The position numbers and the translations under genes were made by a program. Shown here piece after piece: positions 1 through 7,981 of a stretch of DNA of 27,625 bases. Source of the DNA: an uncultured Steroidobacter sp. (lineage in GTDB: Bacteria; Pseudomonadota; Gammaproteobacteria; Steroidobacterales; Steroidobacteraceae). A model generated the notes under the pieces. It searched no databases, had not been told where the DNA came from, and saw nothing but the letters and a program-made list of their open reading frames with translations. Positions within the stretch are counted from its first letter, which is position 1. Each line of letters begins with the position of its first letter. The stretch spans positions 1 through 27,625 of the forward strand of contig CAMLEO010000063.1 in NCBI GenBank assembly GCA_946478975.1, read 5' to 3'.

Positions 1-704
1 ATGAAAAACGGGCGCTGCAGGAGGCTGCCGGGCCGCTGCGTTCCTACGGCTCGCACGAAGACCTGATTCGGGAAGGCGACCAGAACACCGGCGTGCCGGT
101 GGTGGTTTCCGGCTTCGCGTGCCGGCACAAGATGCTGCCCGACGGGCGGCGCCAGATCATCGGCTATTTCCTGCCCGGCGATATGTGCGACGCGCGCGTG
201 TTCATTCTCAAGAGAATGGATCACACCATCAGCACGCTGGCACCGACGACGATCTGCCTGCTGCCGCGGGATGCGATTCTGGAGCTCACATCTCGTCATC
301 CCAGAATCACGCGCGCTTTCTGGTGGAATACGCTGGTCGAAGAAGCCATCGTCCGCCAGTGGCTGGTGAACATCGGCCAGCGCACGGCGCTGGAGCGAGT
401 GGCGCATTTGTTTTGTGAGATCTACGTGCGCCTGCAGGTCGTGGGGCTCGCGACGGCGGCTGGTTGTGAATTGCCGGTGACGCAATCGGAGCTGGCGGAC
501 ACGGTGGCGCTGTCGACGGTGCACGTGAACCGCACGCTCAAGGAATTACGGCGCGTGGGGCTGGTGTCCATGAGCAGCAAATCGCTGACCATTCACGACC
601 TGGCCGGCTTGCGATCGCTGGCGATGTTCGATCCTGCGTACCTGCACCTCGAAGGCGAAGGGCTGGTGAAGGATCGTTACAACCCTCCCGCCTTCATCAG
701 GTGA
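1..704 (+). CDS. Crp/Fnr family transcriptional regulator (5' end outside window)
   Basis: The reading frame is open from position 3, so the gene starts upstream of the window; the GTG at 93 is internal. The N-terminal part shows the end of a cyclic-nucleotide-binding-type beta-roll: residues like GFACRHKMLPDGRRQI followed by GYFLPGD, typical of the Crp/Fnr fold. A long dimer helix follows, then a winged helix-turn-helix around TQSELADTVALSTVHVNRTL (nt 481-540), which is the classic HTH_Crp pattern. The effector cannot be told, since the N-terminus is missing and no Fnr-type cysteine cluster is visible here. The gene converges on the methyltransferase and overlaps its 3' end by 8 bp (697-704). 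It is probably an independent regulator, though a role in controlling the glycan operon cannot be excluded. The family assignment is firm; target and ligand are unknown. Confidence 0.88.
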   Translation, partial: EKRALQEAAGPLRSYGSHEDLIREGDQNTGVPVVVSGFACRHKMLPDGRRQIIGYFLPGDMCDARVFILKRMDHTISTLAPTTICLLPRDAILELTSRHPRITRAFWWNTLVEEAIVRQWLVNIGQRTALERVAHLFCEIYVRLQVVGLATAAGCELPVTQSELADTVALSTVHVNRTLKELRRVGLVSMSSKSLTIHDLAGLRSLAMFDPAYLHLEGEGLVKDRYNPPAFIR

Positions 705-1458
705 GCGCCGCACGCACCTGCGCCAGGTCGCGCCGCGAATCTCTCGGAACATCCACCGGGCGGCACACATAAAACTCGTGCTCGGGGCGCGAGATCACCT
801 CGAATCCCGACGAGCGCAGCAGCGCTTCCACGCACATTGCATTCGGCACCCACCAGTTGCTCGCGTCGTTCTCGACCCGGTGCTCGACGAACGCCATTTT
901 CGGCCAGTAGTCCGCCAGCATTTCTTCGCGATGGTCCATGGCAAGATCCGGCGGCGTCGCTCGCTGCGATTGGCCCGGCATGGTCATGCTCTGGAACACC
1001 ATCAGTTTGTCGGTGACGCTGCGAACCAGGTCGAGCGCCAGGTTCGGATAGCGCAAGTGATAAAACACGCCGGTGAACCACACCAGGTCGAACTGCCGGC
1101 GCAGGTTCAACAAGCGATACACATCGCCTTCGATGAACTCCAGCTGCTGCTCCAGTCCGAACTGCTCGGCAGCCCAGCGCGCCTGCCGAAGATACATCGG
1201 CTCCACGTCGAGTCCGAGCACCTTCGCGCCTCGCCGCGCCATTTCGATGCTGTAAAAGCCGGCGTTGCAGCCGATGTCCAGCACCGACCAGCCGCGCAGA
1301 TCCTGAGGCACAGCGCCGGCGACCCGCTGCCATTTAAAGCTGGGGAAATCGCCGAACGGATGATTCGGCGAGGTCTGCGTGCCATCCGGCAGGTGCAGGT
1401 TATGAAACCACTGCCCCAGCTCCGCAATCTGCTCGCCGATGGATGCGCTCGCTGCCAT
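697..1458 (-). CDS. SAM-dependent methyltransferase, CmoB-like (TIGR04290/Rta_06860 type)
   Basis: A class I methyltransferase of about 253 residues. SAM motif I is VLDIGCNAGFY (about residues 59-69 from the ATG), an acidic post-motif II is LDVEP, and a later FTGVFYHLRYP segment resembles the MGVLYH region of CmoB-type enzymes. It resembles the family annotated as TIGR04290 (from memory, not searched), small methyltransferases distinct from true CmoB, which is longer and carries an extra N-terminal domain. I chose the ATG at 1458 because GAGGA lies 7 nt upstream. A GTG at 1482 would give 8 more residues and a GTGA overlap with the upstream stop, but it has no ribosome binding site. This is the last gene of the nine-gene minus operon and probably O-methylates a sugar or cyclitol of the product (inference). 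No membrane segment or signal peptide is seen. Confidence 0.85.
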   Translation of the reverse strand: MAASASIGEQIAELGQWFHNLHLPDGTQTSPNHPFGDFPSFKWQRVAGAVPQDLRGWSVLDIGCNAGFYSIEMARRGAKVLGLDVEPMYLRQARWAAEQFGLEQQLEFIEGDVYRLLNLRRQFDLVWFTGVFYHLRYPNLALDLVRSVTDKLMVFQSMTMPGQSQRATPPDLAMDHREEMLADYWPKMAFVEHRVENDASNWWVPNAMCVEALLRSSGFEVISRPEHEFYVCRPVDVPRDSRRDLAQVRAALT

Positions 1459-1478
1459 GACCTGGTCCTCGCCTCTCG

Positions 1479-2612
1479 TCACTGGACGGCGACGGCTCGC
1501 GAACTCGCCGCGCTGGTATCCACAGTCATCCGAGCGTGAGGGCTCGTCACGCTGGTGAGATAACTCTCCAGCTCGGCGGCGCGATGTGCGCTGCTGTGCT
1601 CGGCGCAGACGCGTTCGCGAGCCGCATCAGCGATGTTCCGCGTTTCTTGGTCGCTCACGTTCTGCAGATAGTTCGTCACATCGTCTGCCGAGTGCGCGAT
1701 CAGAATTTCCTTGCCGGGTTCGAGCACCTCGCTGAGTCCCACCCAGTCGTCGGAGATGATCGGCGTGCCGCACGCCGCCGCTTCGAACAATCGCACGCTC
1801 GGCGAGTAGCCGGCCTTCCGCATGTCCGCGCGAGTGAGATTGAGTGTGAAACGCTGGCGGCTGTAAAACATCGCGTGCTGGTCCGGGGCCATGTGATCGA
1901 CTCGTTGCACGTTCTTCGGCCACACCAGGTCCTCCGGATACTGCGCACCGACGACGGCGAAGCGCTGCTTCGGCAGCCGTCGCGACGGCTCGTTCAACAA
2001 TTCCTCCAGGCCGGGTTGTCGATCCGCGCTGTAGGTGCCCAGATAACCCAGCTCCAGATCTTTCTTCAGCGCCGTTGGCCGATGCTGATCGACATCGACA
2101 CTGCAATACAGAGGCTTCGCGCAGCGTGCGCCGAACTCATCTTCCAAACGCTGCAGGGTCGGCCCGCCGGTGAAGCTCAGCATCAAATCGAACTGCGGCA
2201 CTTGTGACGCTCGCAGATACTCGCAGCTGTCGGTCTGCAGTCGTGACAAAGTGACCGGCGTATCGATGTCGTAGAACGCCTTCACCCCGCCGCCACGTTC
2301 GAGCACCCAATCGCACACCTCGCGGCCTTGATACACATACGAACCGACGATCACCGCTGCCGCTGCGCGAATGCGTGGTGTGTATCGCGCGAACAGCTCA
2401 TCGTTGTCCGCATACAGGCGCGACTGGCAATACGGAAGAATGGGCGCGTCTCGATTACTCGCGTACCACGGCTGGTCGTGTTCGAGGAACAACACGCGAT
2501 GGCCGCGACGATGCAGGCCGCGAATCAGCGAACGATACGTGGTCGCGTGTCCATTGCCCCACGACGACGTGATCGACAGGCCAATGAAAATGATCTCATC
2601 CGAGTGCCGCAC
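1479..2612 (-). CDS. CgeB-like GT-B glycosyltransferase
   Basis: A protein of about 377 residues, likely a cytoplasmic glycosyltransferase with the GT-B fold and the CgeB-type C-terminal half. Near the N-terminus it has LSITSSWGNGHATTYR, a motif shared almost exactly with the product at 12202-13338. The C-terminal half has RLFEAAACGTPIISDDW, the usual nucleotide-sugar binding segment with an acidic residue, then a helix ending in AEHSSAHRAAEL. I chose the GTG at 2612 because it has a strong GAGGCGAGGAG ribosome binding site about 7 nt upstream; the frame stays open to 2693 but lacks such a site. The start lies 17 nt inside the preceding gene, suggesting translational coupling. Donor and acceptor cannot be read from sequence. 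It is one of three close CgeB paralogues in this locus. Confidence 0.85.
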   Translation of the reverse strand: MRHSDEIIFIGLSITSSWGNGHATTYRSLIRGLHRRGHRVLFLEHDQPWYASNRDAPILPYCQSRLYADNDELFARYTPRIRAAAAVIVGSYVYQGREVCDWVLERGGGVKAFYDIDTPVTLSRLQTDSCEYLRASQVPQFDLMLSFTGGPTLQRLEDEFGARCAKPLYCSVDVDQHRPTALKKDLELGYLGTYSADRQPGLEELLNEPSRRLPKQRFAVVGAQYPEDLVWPKNVQRVDHMAPDQHAMFYSRQRFTLNLTRADMRKAGYSPSVRLFEAAACGTPIISDDWVGLSEVLEPGKEILIAHSADDVTNYLQNVSDQETRNIADAARERVCAEHSSAHRAAELESYLTSVTSPHARMTVDTSAASSRAVAVQ

Positions 2613-3735
2613 GATGCTTCTCCTCGCCTCGTCGCGCTCCAAGCGCGCCTGCTGTAATTTGATCCGCCAACAACTTCCGCAGCTCCTGCGCACGGTGCCA
2701 GTACGTGTGCTCGCTCAACAAACGTCGCCGCGCACGATCGCCGATGCGTCGCGCCTGCTCGGGTGTCAATGCCGAAAGAATGGCCGCCACTTCCTCTCCG
2801 CTCGCAACGCTCAATACCTCGCTGCCGGGTTCGAGGAACTCTTCGAGCCCTTCCCATGCATCGCAGATCAAGCACGCTCCCGCACCGGCCGCTTCGAAGA
2901 CGCGTGTGGGAGGCGAGTAGCCGGTGCGAGCCATGCTGTCGCGATTGACGTTGAGCACCGCGAGCGTCGAGCAGTTGAATGCGTTGTGATCGCGCGTGTA
3001 GACGTGGCCGACGTAGTTGACGTTGGGCGTGAGCGCCACATCGCGATCCCAGCCGCTGCCGCCGAACACGAACTTCTTCTCCGGCAGCAGCACCGCCGGC
3101 TTCAGGAAGAATTCGTGCACGCGCGCCTCGCGGTCGGGCAGGCGATTTCCCAGGAAGCCGAGCGCGCCGCTGAATCTTTCATCGGCAGGCACCGGGAAGT
3201 GCGTGCTGGGATCGAGCGCGTTATAGATCGGCACGCAGCGACGGGCGCCGAATCTTTCATACGCATCGATCACTGGCGGGCCGCCGCCGTAGGTGAGCAC
3301 CAGGTCGTACTTGCCGACCTGGCTGCGGAATGGATCGTTCGCATGGCTGTGCATGCGCTCCAGCGTCGCCGGCGCATCCACATCCCAGAAAACAATCATG
3401 TTGGAGCCGTTGCGCAGCCGTGGAAGCTCTGCTTCCAGCTCCTCGTCGAACACCCCGACACCACTGGCCTTGATGAGAATGTCCGCATCGCGCGCCTGCT
3501 CCAGTGAACGTTGCATGCCTTCGGTTGTCGCGGGGTAGACAACCACTCGCGCCCAAGAGGGATCGTCCATGTCCCGGTGCTGCTGGCGGCTGTACGCATC
3601 GGGCTCGTAGAAAGTCACATCGAAGCCGCACTCGTCCAGCGCACGGATGATGCCGCGATAGTACGTCGCCGCTCCATTCCAATACGCCGACACCAGGCTG
3701 GAGCCGAACATGGCAACCGATACTTTCGCGGTCAT
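2596..3735 (-). CDS. CgeB-like GT-B glycosyltransferase
   Basis: 379 residues, ATG start. It is paralogous to the products at 1479-2612 and 12202-13338: N-terminal SSLVSAYWNGAATYYRG matches their SSWGNGHAT motif, a central FWDVDAPATLERM matches their YDIDTPVTL, and the C-terminal RVFEAAGAGACLICDAWEG is the sugar-nucleotide binding segment. The final helix has LLSEHTYWHRAQEL. No signal peptide or membrane segment is visible, so it is probably cytoplasmic. The gene starts inside a 14-bp tandem repeat in which each unit supplies GAGGG and an ATG; its own ATG overlaps the TGA of a five-codon minicistron. The last 40 or so residues are basic and low in complexity, and their coding sequence overlaps the next gene. 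Donor and acceptor are unknown. Confidence 0.85.
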   Translation of the reverse strand: MTAKVSVAMFGSSLVSAYWNGAATYYRGIIRALDECGFDVTFYEPDAYSRQQHRDMDDPSWARVVVYPATTEGMQRSLEQARDADILIKASGVGVFDEELEAELPRLRNGSNMIVFWDVDAPATLERMHSHANDPFRSQVGKYDLVLTYGGGPPVIDAYERFGARRCVPIYNALDPSTHFPVPADERFSGALGFLGNRLPDREARVHEFFLKPAVLLPEKKFVFGGSGWDRDVALTPNVNYVGHVYTRDHNAFNCSTLAVLNVNRDSMARTGYSPPTRVFEAAGAGACLICDAWEGLEEFLEPGSEVLSVASGEEVAAILSALTPEQARRIGDRARRRLLSEHTYWHRAQELRKLLADQITAGALGARRGEEKHRAALG

Positions 3736-3749
3736 ATCTGCCCTCTCAT
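3732..3749 (-). other. Five-codon minicistron (MRGQI) bridging two glycosyltransferase genes
   Basis: ATG at 3749 overlaps the TGA stop of the upstream glycosyltransferase (ATGA, 3749-3746). It reads ATG AGA GGG CAG ATA TGA, and this TGA in turn overlaps the ATG of the downstream gene (ATGA, 3735-3732). It has its own GAGGG in the preceding repeat unit. It may act as a translational relay, or it may simply be a by-product of repeat expansion. Whether it is translated cannot be told from sequence. Confidence 0.45.
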
Positions 3750-3776
3750 ATCTGCCCTCTCATATCTGCCCTCTCA
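3733..3776 (-). repeat. 14-bp tandem repeat (3.1 copies) carrying RBS plus ATG in each unit
   Basis: On the minus strand the unit AGAGGGCAGATATG is repeated exactly three times (3774-3761, 3760-3747, 3746-3733), preceded by TG of a further partial copy. Each unit contains a Shine-Dalgarno-like GAGGG and an ATG 6 to 7 nt later. The first two copies encode the C-terminal RADMRGQI of the upstream glycosyltransferase and its TGA, the middle ATG opens a five-codon minicistron, and the last ATG starts the downstream glycosyltransferase. Because the unit length is not a multiple of three, copy number decides how the two genes are joined: one copy would fuse them in frame, two would give a plain ATGA overlap, and three give the arrangement seen. 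Confidence 0.95.
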
Positions 3777-4903
3777 GGGGGCGCTTCCAACATCTTGGAT
3801 TGCGTGGGCCGAAGCGTGGTCCGCAGCGACTGAACGATGGCCAGCAGCTCATCGACCCGATGAGCGCAGGAATGTCGACTCTGGATCGTTTCCAATCCGT
3901 GCCGGACCAGGCTGTTGGCGAGATCCGGCTCGTGCAGCACGGCCTTCAGGTCTCGCTCCATCTGCGCGCTGTCGGTCGCTACCAGAAAATCCACGCCGGG
4001 TCGGAAGAGATGTTCGTCGTCGTACCAAGGCGCGCTGATCAGCGGGATGCCACACGCCAATGCTTCGAACATTCGGATCGTCGGGATGCCGTGCAGCTGT
4101 TCTGCATACATGCGGCGAGGCACGTGCACCGTGCAGCGATAGTTTGCGAATATTTGCGGCACCCGGTGGTTCGCGATCCAGCCAGCGTAGTTGATGCGCG
4201 CCTCGCGTAACGTGTTGAGTGCCTCGCCGGGATAGCGCACGCCATGAATGGTGGCGCGCAGGTCCAAGCGAGCGACCGGTTTGATCAGGAATTCATACAA
4301 CTCGGCGCCGCGTTCGTCGTCACCCCAGTTGCCGATCCACACCAGGTCGCCGCTGTCTTCCGTTTGCGGCAGCGGCTGGAAACGTCGCAGGTCCGCGGCT
4401 TCGTGCCAGACCCAGGCCTGTCGGGCCCAGCCGCCTTCGGCGTATTTATCTGCGACGGTTTTGCCGAATGCGAGCACGCCGTCGTAGTGCTGCAGATCGA
4501 GAGTCGACATGGTCGGCGTGTCGGTCACGCTGCGATGGTGCGTGTCATGAAACAAGACTGTGCAGCCGAGGCTCGCGGCGTGCTCGCCGATGCGTGCGAT
4601 CCATTCCGGCTCGTTCCATTCGTGCACGATCACCACGTCGGCATGATCGAGGGCTTGATCCAGATCGAGCGTTGCTGCGTCGTAGAATCGGCTGCGCAGC
4701 TCGGGAAAGGCTGCATGAAAGTCGTCGACGGCGGACTGACCTTTGTCGGCGAGCAGATTGCTCAGGCTCCAGCCGCGCTCGGGTTCGTAAACTTCGACTT
4801 CGTGGCCACGGTCCAGCAGCTCGCTCACGATGCCGCGAAGGAAATGCGCGTTGCCGTGATTCCAGTCGGATAGCAGCGAGTGATAGAACAGAACGAACTT
4901 CAT
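3746..4903 (-). CDS. GT-B glycosyltransferase, divergent CgeB-like
   Basis: 385 residues, ATG at 4903 in an ATGA overlap with the preceding glycosyltransferase. The N-terminus has MKFVLFYHSLLSDWNHGNAH, a divergent version of the WGNGHAT motif of the three CgeB-like paralogues. The C-terminal half has IPTIRMFEALACGIPLISAPW, a typical nucleotide-sugar binding segment, and ends in a helix with SRHSCAHRVDELL, again as in the paralogues. A central VLAFGKTVADKY followed by the AWVWHEAADLRRF segment is the linker into the second Rossmann domain. It is a likely cytoplasmic sugar transferase of unknown donor. The last eight codons (RADMRGQI) come from the tandem repeat described at 3733-3776 and are probably not part of the fold. 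Confidence 0.82.
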   Translation of the reverse strand: MKFVLFYHSLLSDWNHGNAHFLRGIVSELLDRGHEVEVYEPERGWSLSNLLADKGQSAVDDFHAAFPELRSRFYDAATLDLDQALDHADVVIVHEWNEPEWIARIGEHAASLGCTVLFHDTHHRSVTDTPTMSTLDLQHYDGVLAFGKTVADKYAEGGWARQAWVWHEAADLRRFQPLPQTEDSGDLVWIGNWGDDERGAELYEFLIKPVARLDLRATIHGVRYPGEALNTLREARINYAGWIANHRVPQIFANYRCTVHVPRRMYAEQLHGIPTIRMFEALACGIPLISAPWYDDEHLFRPGVDFLVATDSAQMERDLKAVLHEPDLANSLVRHGLETIQSRHSCAHRVDELLAIVQSLRTTLRPTQSKMLEAPPERADMRGQI

Positions 4904-5985
4904 GCGACGGCTCGCGCTCCGCTGGTCGAGAGTGATCGATACGCTTTCGCGTAGGCGGCCGCCATCGGTTCTACGCCGTACTCGGCGGCTCGGCGCTGCG
5001 CCGCTGCTGCGAGCGTGGCGCGCTTCGCGGGGTTGGCGATCAGCGCCTGCAGCTTCGCGTGCAGCTGCGAGCTGTCGTGGGGGTTGTGAAATTCCGCTGC
5101 TCCGTTCCAGAGTTCTCGCAGTGTTGGGATATCGGACAGGACCAGTGCGCAGCCAGCAGCTGCCGCTTCGAGAACCGCGAGCCCGAAGGGTTCATACATC
5201 GCTGGGTGCACGAAAATGCTGGCGCGCTGGAGCCAGGACTGCACGTCGTGATGTGACAGCGCTCCCAGCGCGTGGAGCGCCTTCGGCACAAACGTTTGTC
5301 CGTCCGGCCCGGATGGATCGCCGATCACGTACGACTGCCACGGCAGGCCTTCGGCCGCCGCATCGAACACACTCAGGTTCTTCGCCGCGTCCCACAGCCG
5401 GCCACAGCCAATCAGTATCGGCTCGCGCCCGCCAGCTGCGCGCGAGCGACCGGGGCGGCCATTGCGAATGACCTGGGCGCGCTGCTTGAACCCATAGCAG
5501 CTTTGCAACGTTTCCAAGAACGCGGCCGTTGGCGCAATCACCAGATCGGCGCTGTTCAACCCAAGCGCGACATTCCTTCGGTAGACGTCATATTCGGCCG
5601 GGGGTTGCGCACCGTGGACGGCGTGCCACCACGACACGGCACAGGAATGCGCGACACACACAACGGGCCGGTGCCACGATAACGCCGCATGCGTATAGCC
5701 ATTGAGATGAACCAGGTCGACCGCAGCCCGATCGGCAACATCCAACAGCCACTCGCCAGCCGCAGAAACATCTCTCCACGGATCCATCATCCATTCCAAT
5801 CGATAATCGGACTCGACCAGCTGAACATGGCGCAGCCGCCTCACCGCCGCGCGTTGCGCATCGCTGGGCCGGGGGCCCATCGTTGCAAGCACGACGCTGA
5901 TGTCGTGTTGGGCGAGCGCCCCGCTCAGATCGAGCGCGTACGTCCAAACACCCCCCACCGCATCGGCGGTCATCAGCACTCTCAT
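4900..5985 (-). CDS. Glycosyltransferase family 4 (GT-B, retaining)
   Basis: 361 residues. The N-terminus MRVLMTADAVGGVWTYALDL holds the glycine-rich acceptor-side loop of GT4 enzymes, where the usual GG(V/A) precedes the first helix. The middle has VIRNGRPG, corresponding to the VIxNGVD segment, then GCGRLWDAAKNL in place of the usual GRLxxxKG motif. The C-terminal EPFGLAVLEAAAAGCALVLS carries the E-x7-E motif that binds the nucleotide sugar. The start is ATG 5985, with a very strong AGGAGGT nine nt upstream and an ATGA overlap with the oxidoreductase gene. It is cytoplasmic, and no membrane-association helix is obvious. It is the most canonical glycosyltransferase of the locus and could add the first sugar, but that is a guess. 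Confidence 0.9.
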   Translation of the reverse strand: MRVLMTADAVGGVWTYALDLSGALAQHDISVVLATMGPRPSDAQRAAVRRLRHVQLVESDYRLEWMMDPWRDVSAAGEWLLDVADRAAVDLVHLNGYTHAALSWHRPVVCVAHSCAVSWWHAVHGAQPPAEYDVYRRNVALGLNSADLVIAPTAAFLETLQSCYGFKQRAQVIRNGRPGRSRAAGGREPILIGCGRLWDAAKNLSVFDAAAEGLPWQSYVIGDPSGPDGQTFVPKALHALGALSHHDVQSWLQRASIFVHPAMYEPFGLAVLEAAAAGCALVLSDIPTLRELWNGAAEFHNPHDSSQLHAKLQALIANPAKRATLAAAAQRRAAEYGVEPMAAAYAKAYRSLSTSGARAVA

Positions 5986-6995
5986 GCTCGATAGACCTCC
6001 TCGATCAACGCAGCGCTGCGGACGATTTCATCGGCAGCCGGATCGAAACGATTGCTGACGCGCAGCTGCTCAACCCACGCCTGCAGCGCTCGCGGGCCCC
6101 AATCGTCATTTGCATCCCGCCCGCTCAGCCGCTGCCGGTTCGTGCCATGAATCAAGTCGAGCTGAAAGTCATAGAACGAACCGTCGATGTTGGTCCAGTG
6201 CGCGCCGCCGCGAGTGCCGGCGATGGCAATCTGGATGATCGCGCCCTGCCCGATGTGCGCGTGCCACGAGCATGCGAGCCGCACGATCGCACCGTTCGCC
6301 TGGATGAACTCGGCGAACGCGAGATCCTCGACCGCGTCGCCCGCTTGCACCGGCGCCCCCTGCGCAAACAGCCGGCTGCGAACGCGCTCGGTCGGCGGCA
6401 TGCCCTGCAGCCACAGCGACAGATCGAGCAGGTGCACGCCCAGATCCATCAAACATCCGCCACCCGCGAGGCGTCGATCCTGGCACCAGGTTTTATCGGG
6501 TCCGTAAGCGTTGTGAAATGTGAGATCCACGGCCACCACGTCGCCGATCTCGCCGGCCTGCAGCCGACGACGCAGCTCGTGCATGCCGCTGACGTGGCGA
6601 TAACAAAAGTCGATGCCGAGCAAACGATCGGCATTGCGAGCTGCGGCGACGACGCGCTCCACATCGGCAAGGTTGGTCGCCAGCGGCTTCTGACAGAACA
6701 CCGGGATGCCGCGCTCCAAACAAGCGATCGCTTGTTGGGTGTGCAACCCATTCGGCGTGGCGATCACCACGCCGTCCAGATTTGTATCTAGCAGCGCTTC
6801 AACACCCGGCGCGGCCAGCGCATCCGGATAGGCTTCGGCGGCCGAGCGCAGCCGCTCAGCATCGCTCTCTGCGAGCGCAGCCACTTCGATCATCGCCGGA
6901 TCGAGCGCATCGAGACGTTTGCGTCCGATCCAGCCCAGGCCGATGAAGCCGATGCGAGGCCGGGTCTCAGCATGAGGTTTGAGCTGGGCACTCAC
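5982..6995 (-). CDS. Gfo/Idh/MocA family NAD(P)-dependent oxidoreductase
   Basis: 337 residues. An N-terminal Rossmann fold is marked by GFIGLGWIG (residues 16-24), followed by IATPNGLH (78-85). The usual EKP motif reads CQKPLA (101-106), so Lys103 is kept while Glu is replaced by Gln. The second domain has GGGCLMDLGVHLLDLSLWL, with Asp184 and His188 as the expected catalytic pair. Family members oxidise or reduce sugars and cyclitols, for example inositol 2-dehydrogenase and glucose-fructose oxidoreductase. With an inositol-phosphate synthase in the divergent operon, a cyclitol or sugar-nucleotide substrate is plausible but not shown. The start is a GTG with GAGGTG about 7 nt upstream, in a GTGA overlap with the dehydrogenase gene. 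Confidence 0.9.
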   Translation of the reverse strand: MSAQLKPHAETRPRIGFIGLGWIGRKRLDALDPAMIEVAALAESDAERLRSAAEAYPDALAAPGVEALLDTNLDGVVIATPNGLHTQQAIACLERGIPVFCQKPLATNLADVERVVAAARNADRLLGIDFCYRHVSGMHELRRRLQAGEIGDVVAVDLTFHNAYGPDKTWCQDRRLAGGGCLMDLGVHLLDLSLWLQGMPPTERVRSRLFAQGAPVQAGDAVEDLAFAEFIQANGAIVRLACSWHAHIGQGAIIQIAIAGTRGGAHWTNIDGSFYDFQLDLIHGTNRQRLSGRDANDDWGPRALQAWVEQLRVSNRFDPAADEIVRSAALIEEVYRA

Positions 6996-7975
6996 GCGCG
7001 CACCTCGTTCACCAGCAGCGCCTTCACGAAACCGTCTGGCCGGTCGCGCATCAGTTTGAAACCTTCGTTCAACGAGCCCAACGACAACGTGTGAGTAAAC
7101 AGCGGGAACGGATCGAGCCTGCCCTCCAACGCCGCGACGATGGCCTTCTTCATGCCGCCGACGTAGCGATTCATATCGCGCTCATGCGCGTTCACGACAT
7201 CGATGCCACGCCAGTTCCACTGCTGCATGTTCACTTGACGCAAGCCATCCTGGTGATAGCCGGCGATCACGAGCCGCGCATACTCGCCGCACAGCGCGCT
7301 CGCAAGGTCCAGCGTGGACTGCGTTCCACCCACTTCGATCACACGCTGAAACCCAGCGCCTTGCGTCATGCGCAGCGCGCGTTCGGCATCTTTGCCGTCA
7401 TCGCAAGTCTGGATCGTCTCCTCTGCATCCATGTTTCCTGCGAGCTGCAGCGCCGATGTTCGATGAGACAGCACCACGACGTGCGCGCCCGCGTCGGCTG
7501 CCAGCTGCGTAAGCAACAAACCCAGAAAGCCGGCACCGACGATTGCGACTGAGTGGCCGTGATGAATGTCGCTGCGCTCGAAAATATTCATCGCGCAGGC
7601 GAGCGGTTCGCCAGGGAATGGCTCGTCGTCCAACTCCTCCGGCAGCGGCACGACACAGTCGCGTAGTGCGAGGTCATATTCGGCGTACGCATGACCAGAC
7701 ATGAGAGCGACACGCTGCCCAACTTGCAGGTCATGAACGTTCGAGCCGAGTGCGTCGATGAGACCCCAGCCTTCGTGGCCGGGCGAGCCCGCGTCCTGCG
7801 GATAGTTGAACCACGGCCGCCCTTCCCACACCGGCAGATTCGACGCACAGATGCCCGAGCCCTGCAGGCGCACGCGCACCTGGTTCTCTTTGGGTTCGGG
7901 AACGGCCACTTCGTGAACTTCCGTGATCATGGGCCTGACGAGAGTTGCGGCCCGTTGTCTCAGCATCGCGCTCAT
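6992..7975 (-). CDS. Medium-chain dehydrogenase/reductase (zinc-type alcohol dehydrogenase family)
   Basis: 327 residues. It has GSGICASNLPVWEG (Cys43 as catalytic zinc ligand), GHEGWG (His67, Glu68) and a Rossmann GAGFLG at 147-152. The four-cysteine structural-zinc lobe of classical alcohol dehydrogenases is absent, since the segment around residues 90-115 has only one Cys. This places it with the shorter MDR enzymes acting on polyols, cyclitols or sugars. A second start, ATG 7966, has AGGGG at 9 nt spacing and may be the true one; 7975 has the AGGGG directly against it. A 6-nt gap separates it from the upstream epimerase gene. With the next gene it forms a pair of redox enzymes that could interconvert hydroxyl and keto groups on the same ring (inference). 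Confidence 0.87.
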   Translation of the reverse strand: MSAMLRQRAATLVRPMITEVHEVAVPEPKENQVRVRLQGSGICASNLPVWEGRPWFNYPQDAGSPGHEGWGLIDALGSNVHDLQVGQRVALMSGHAYAEYDLALRDCVVPLPEELDDEPFPGEPLACAMNIFERSDIHHGHSVAIVGAGFLGLLLTQLAADAGAHVVVLSHRTSALQLAGNMDAEETIQTCDDGKDAERALRMTQGAGFQRVIEVGGTQSTLDLASALCGEYARLVIAGYHQDGLRQVNMQQWNWRGIDVVNAHERDMNRYVGGMKKAIVAALEGRLDPFPLFTHTLSLGSLNEGFKLMRDRPDGFVKALLVNEVRA

Positions 7976-7981
7976 CCCCTG

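Noticed and set aside
1..90. ATG at position 1 as a gene start
   Set aside because: It is out of frame with the Crp/Fnr coding frame, which is open from position 3; the start of that gene lies outside the window.
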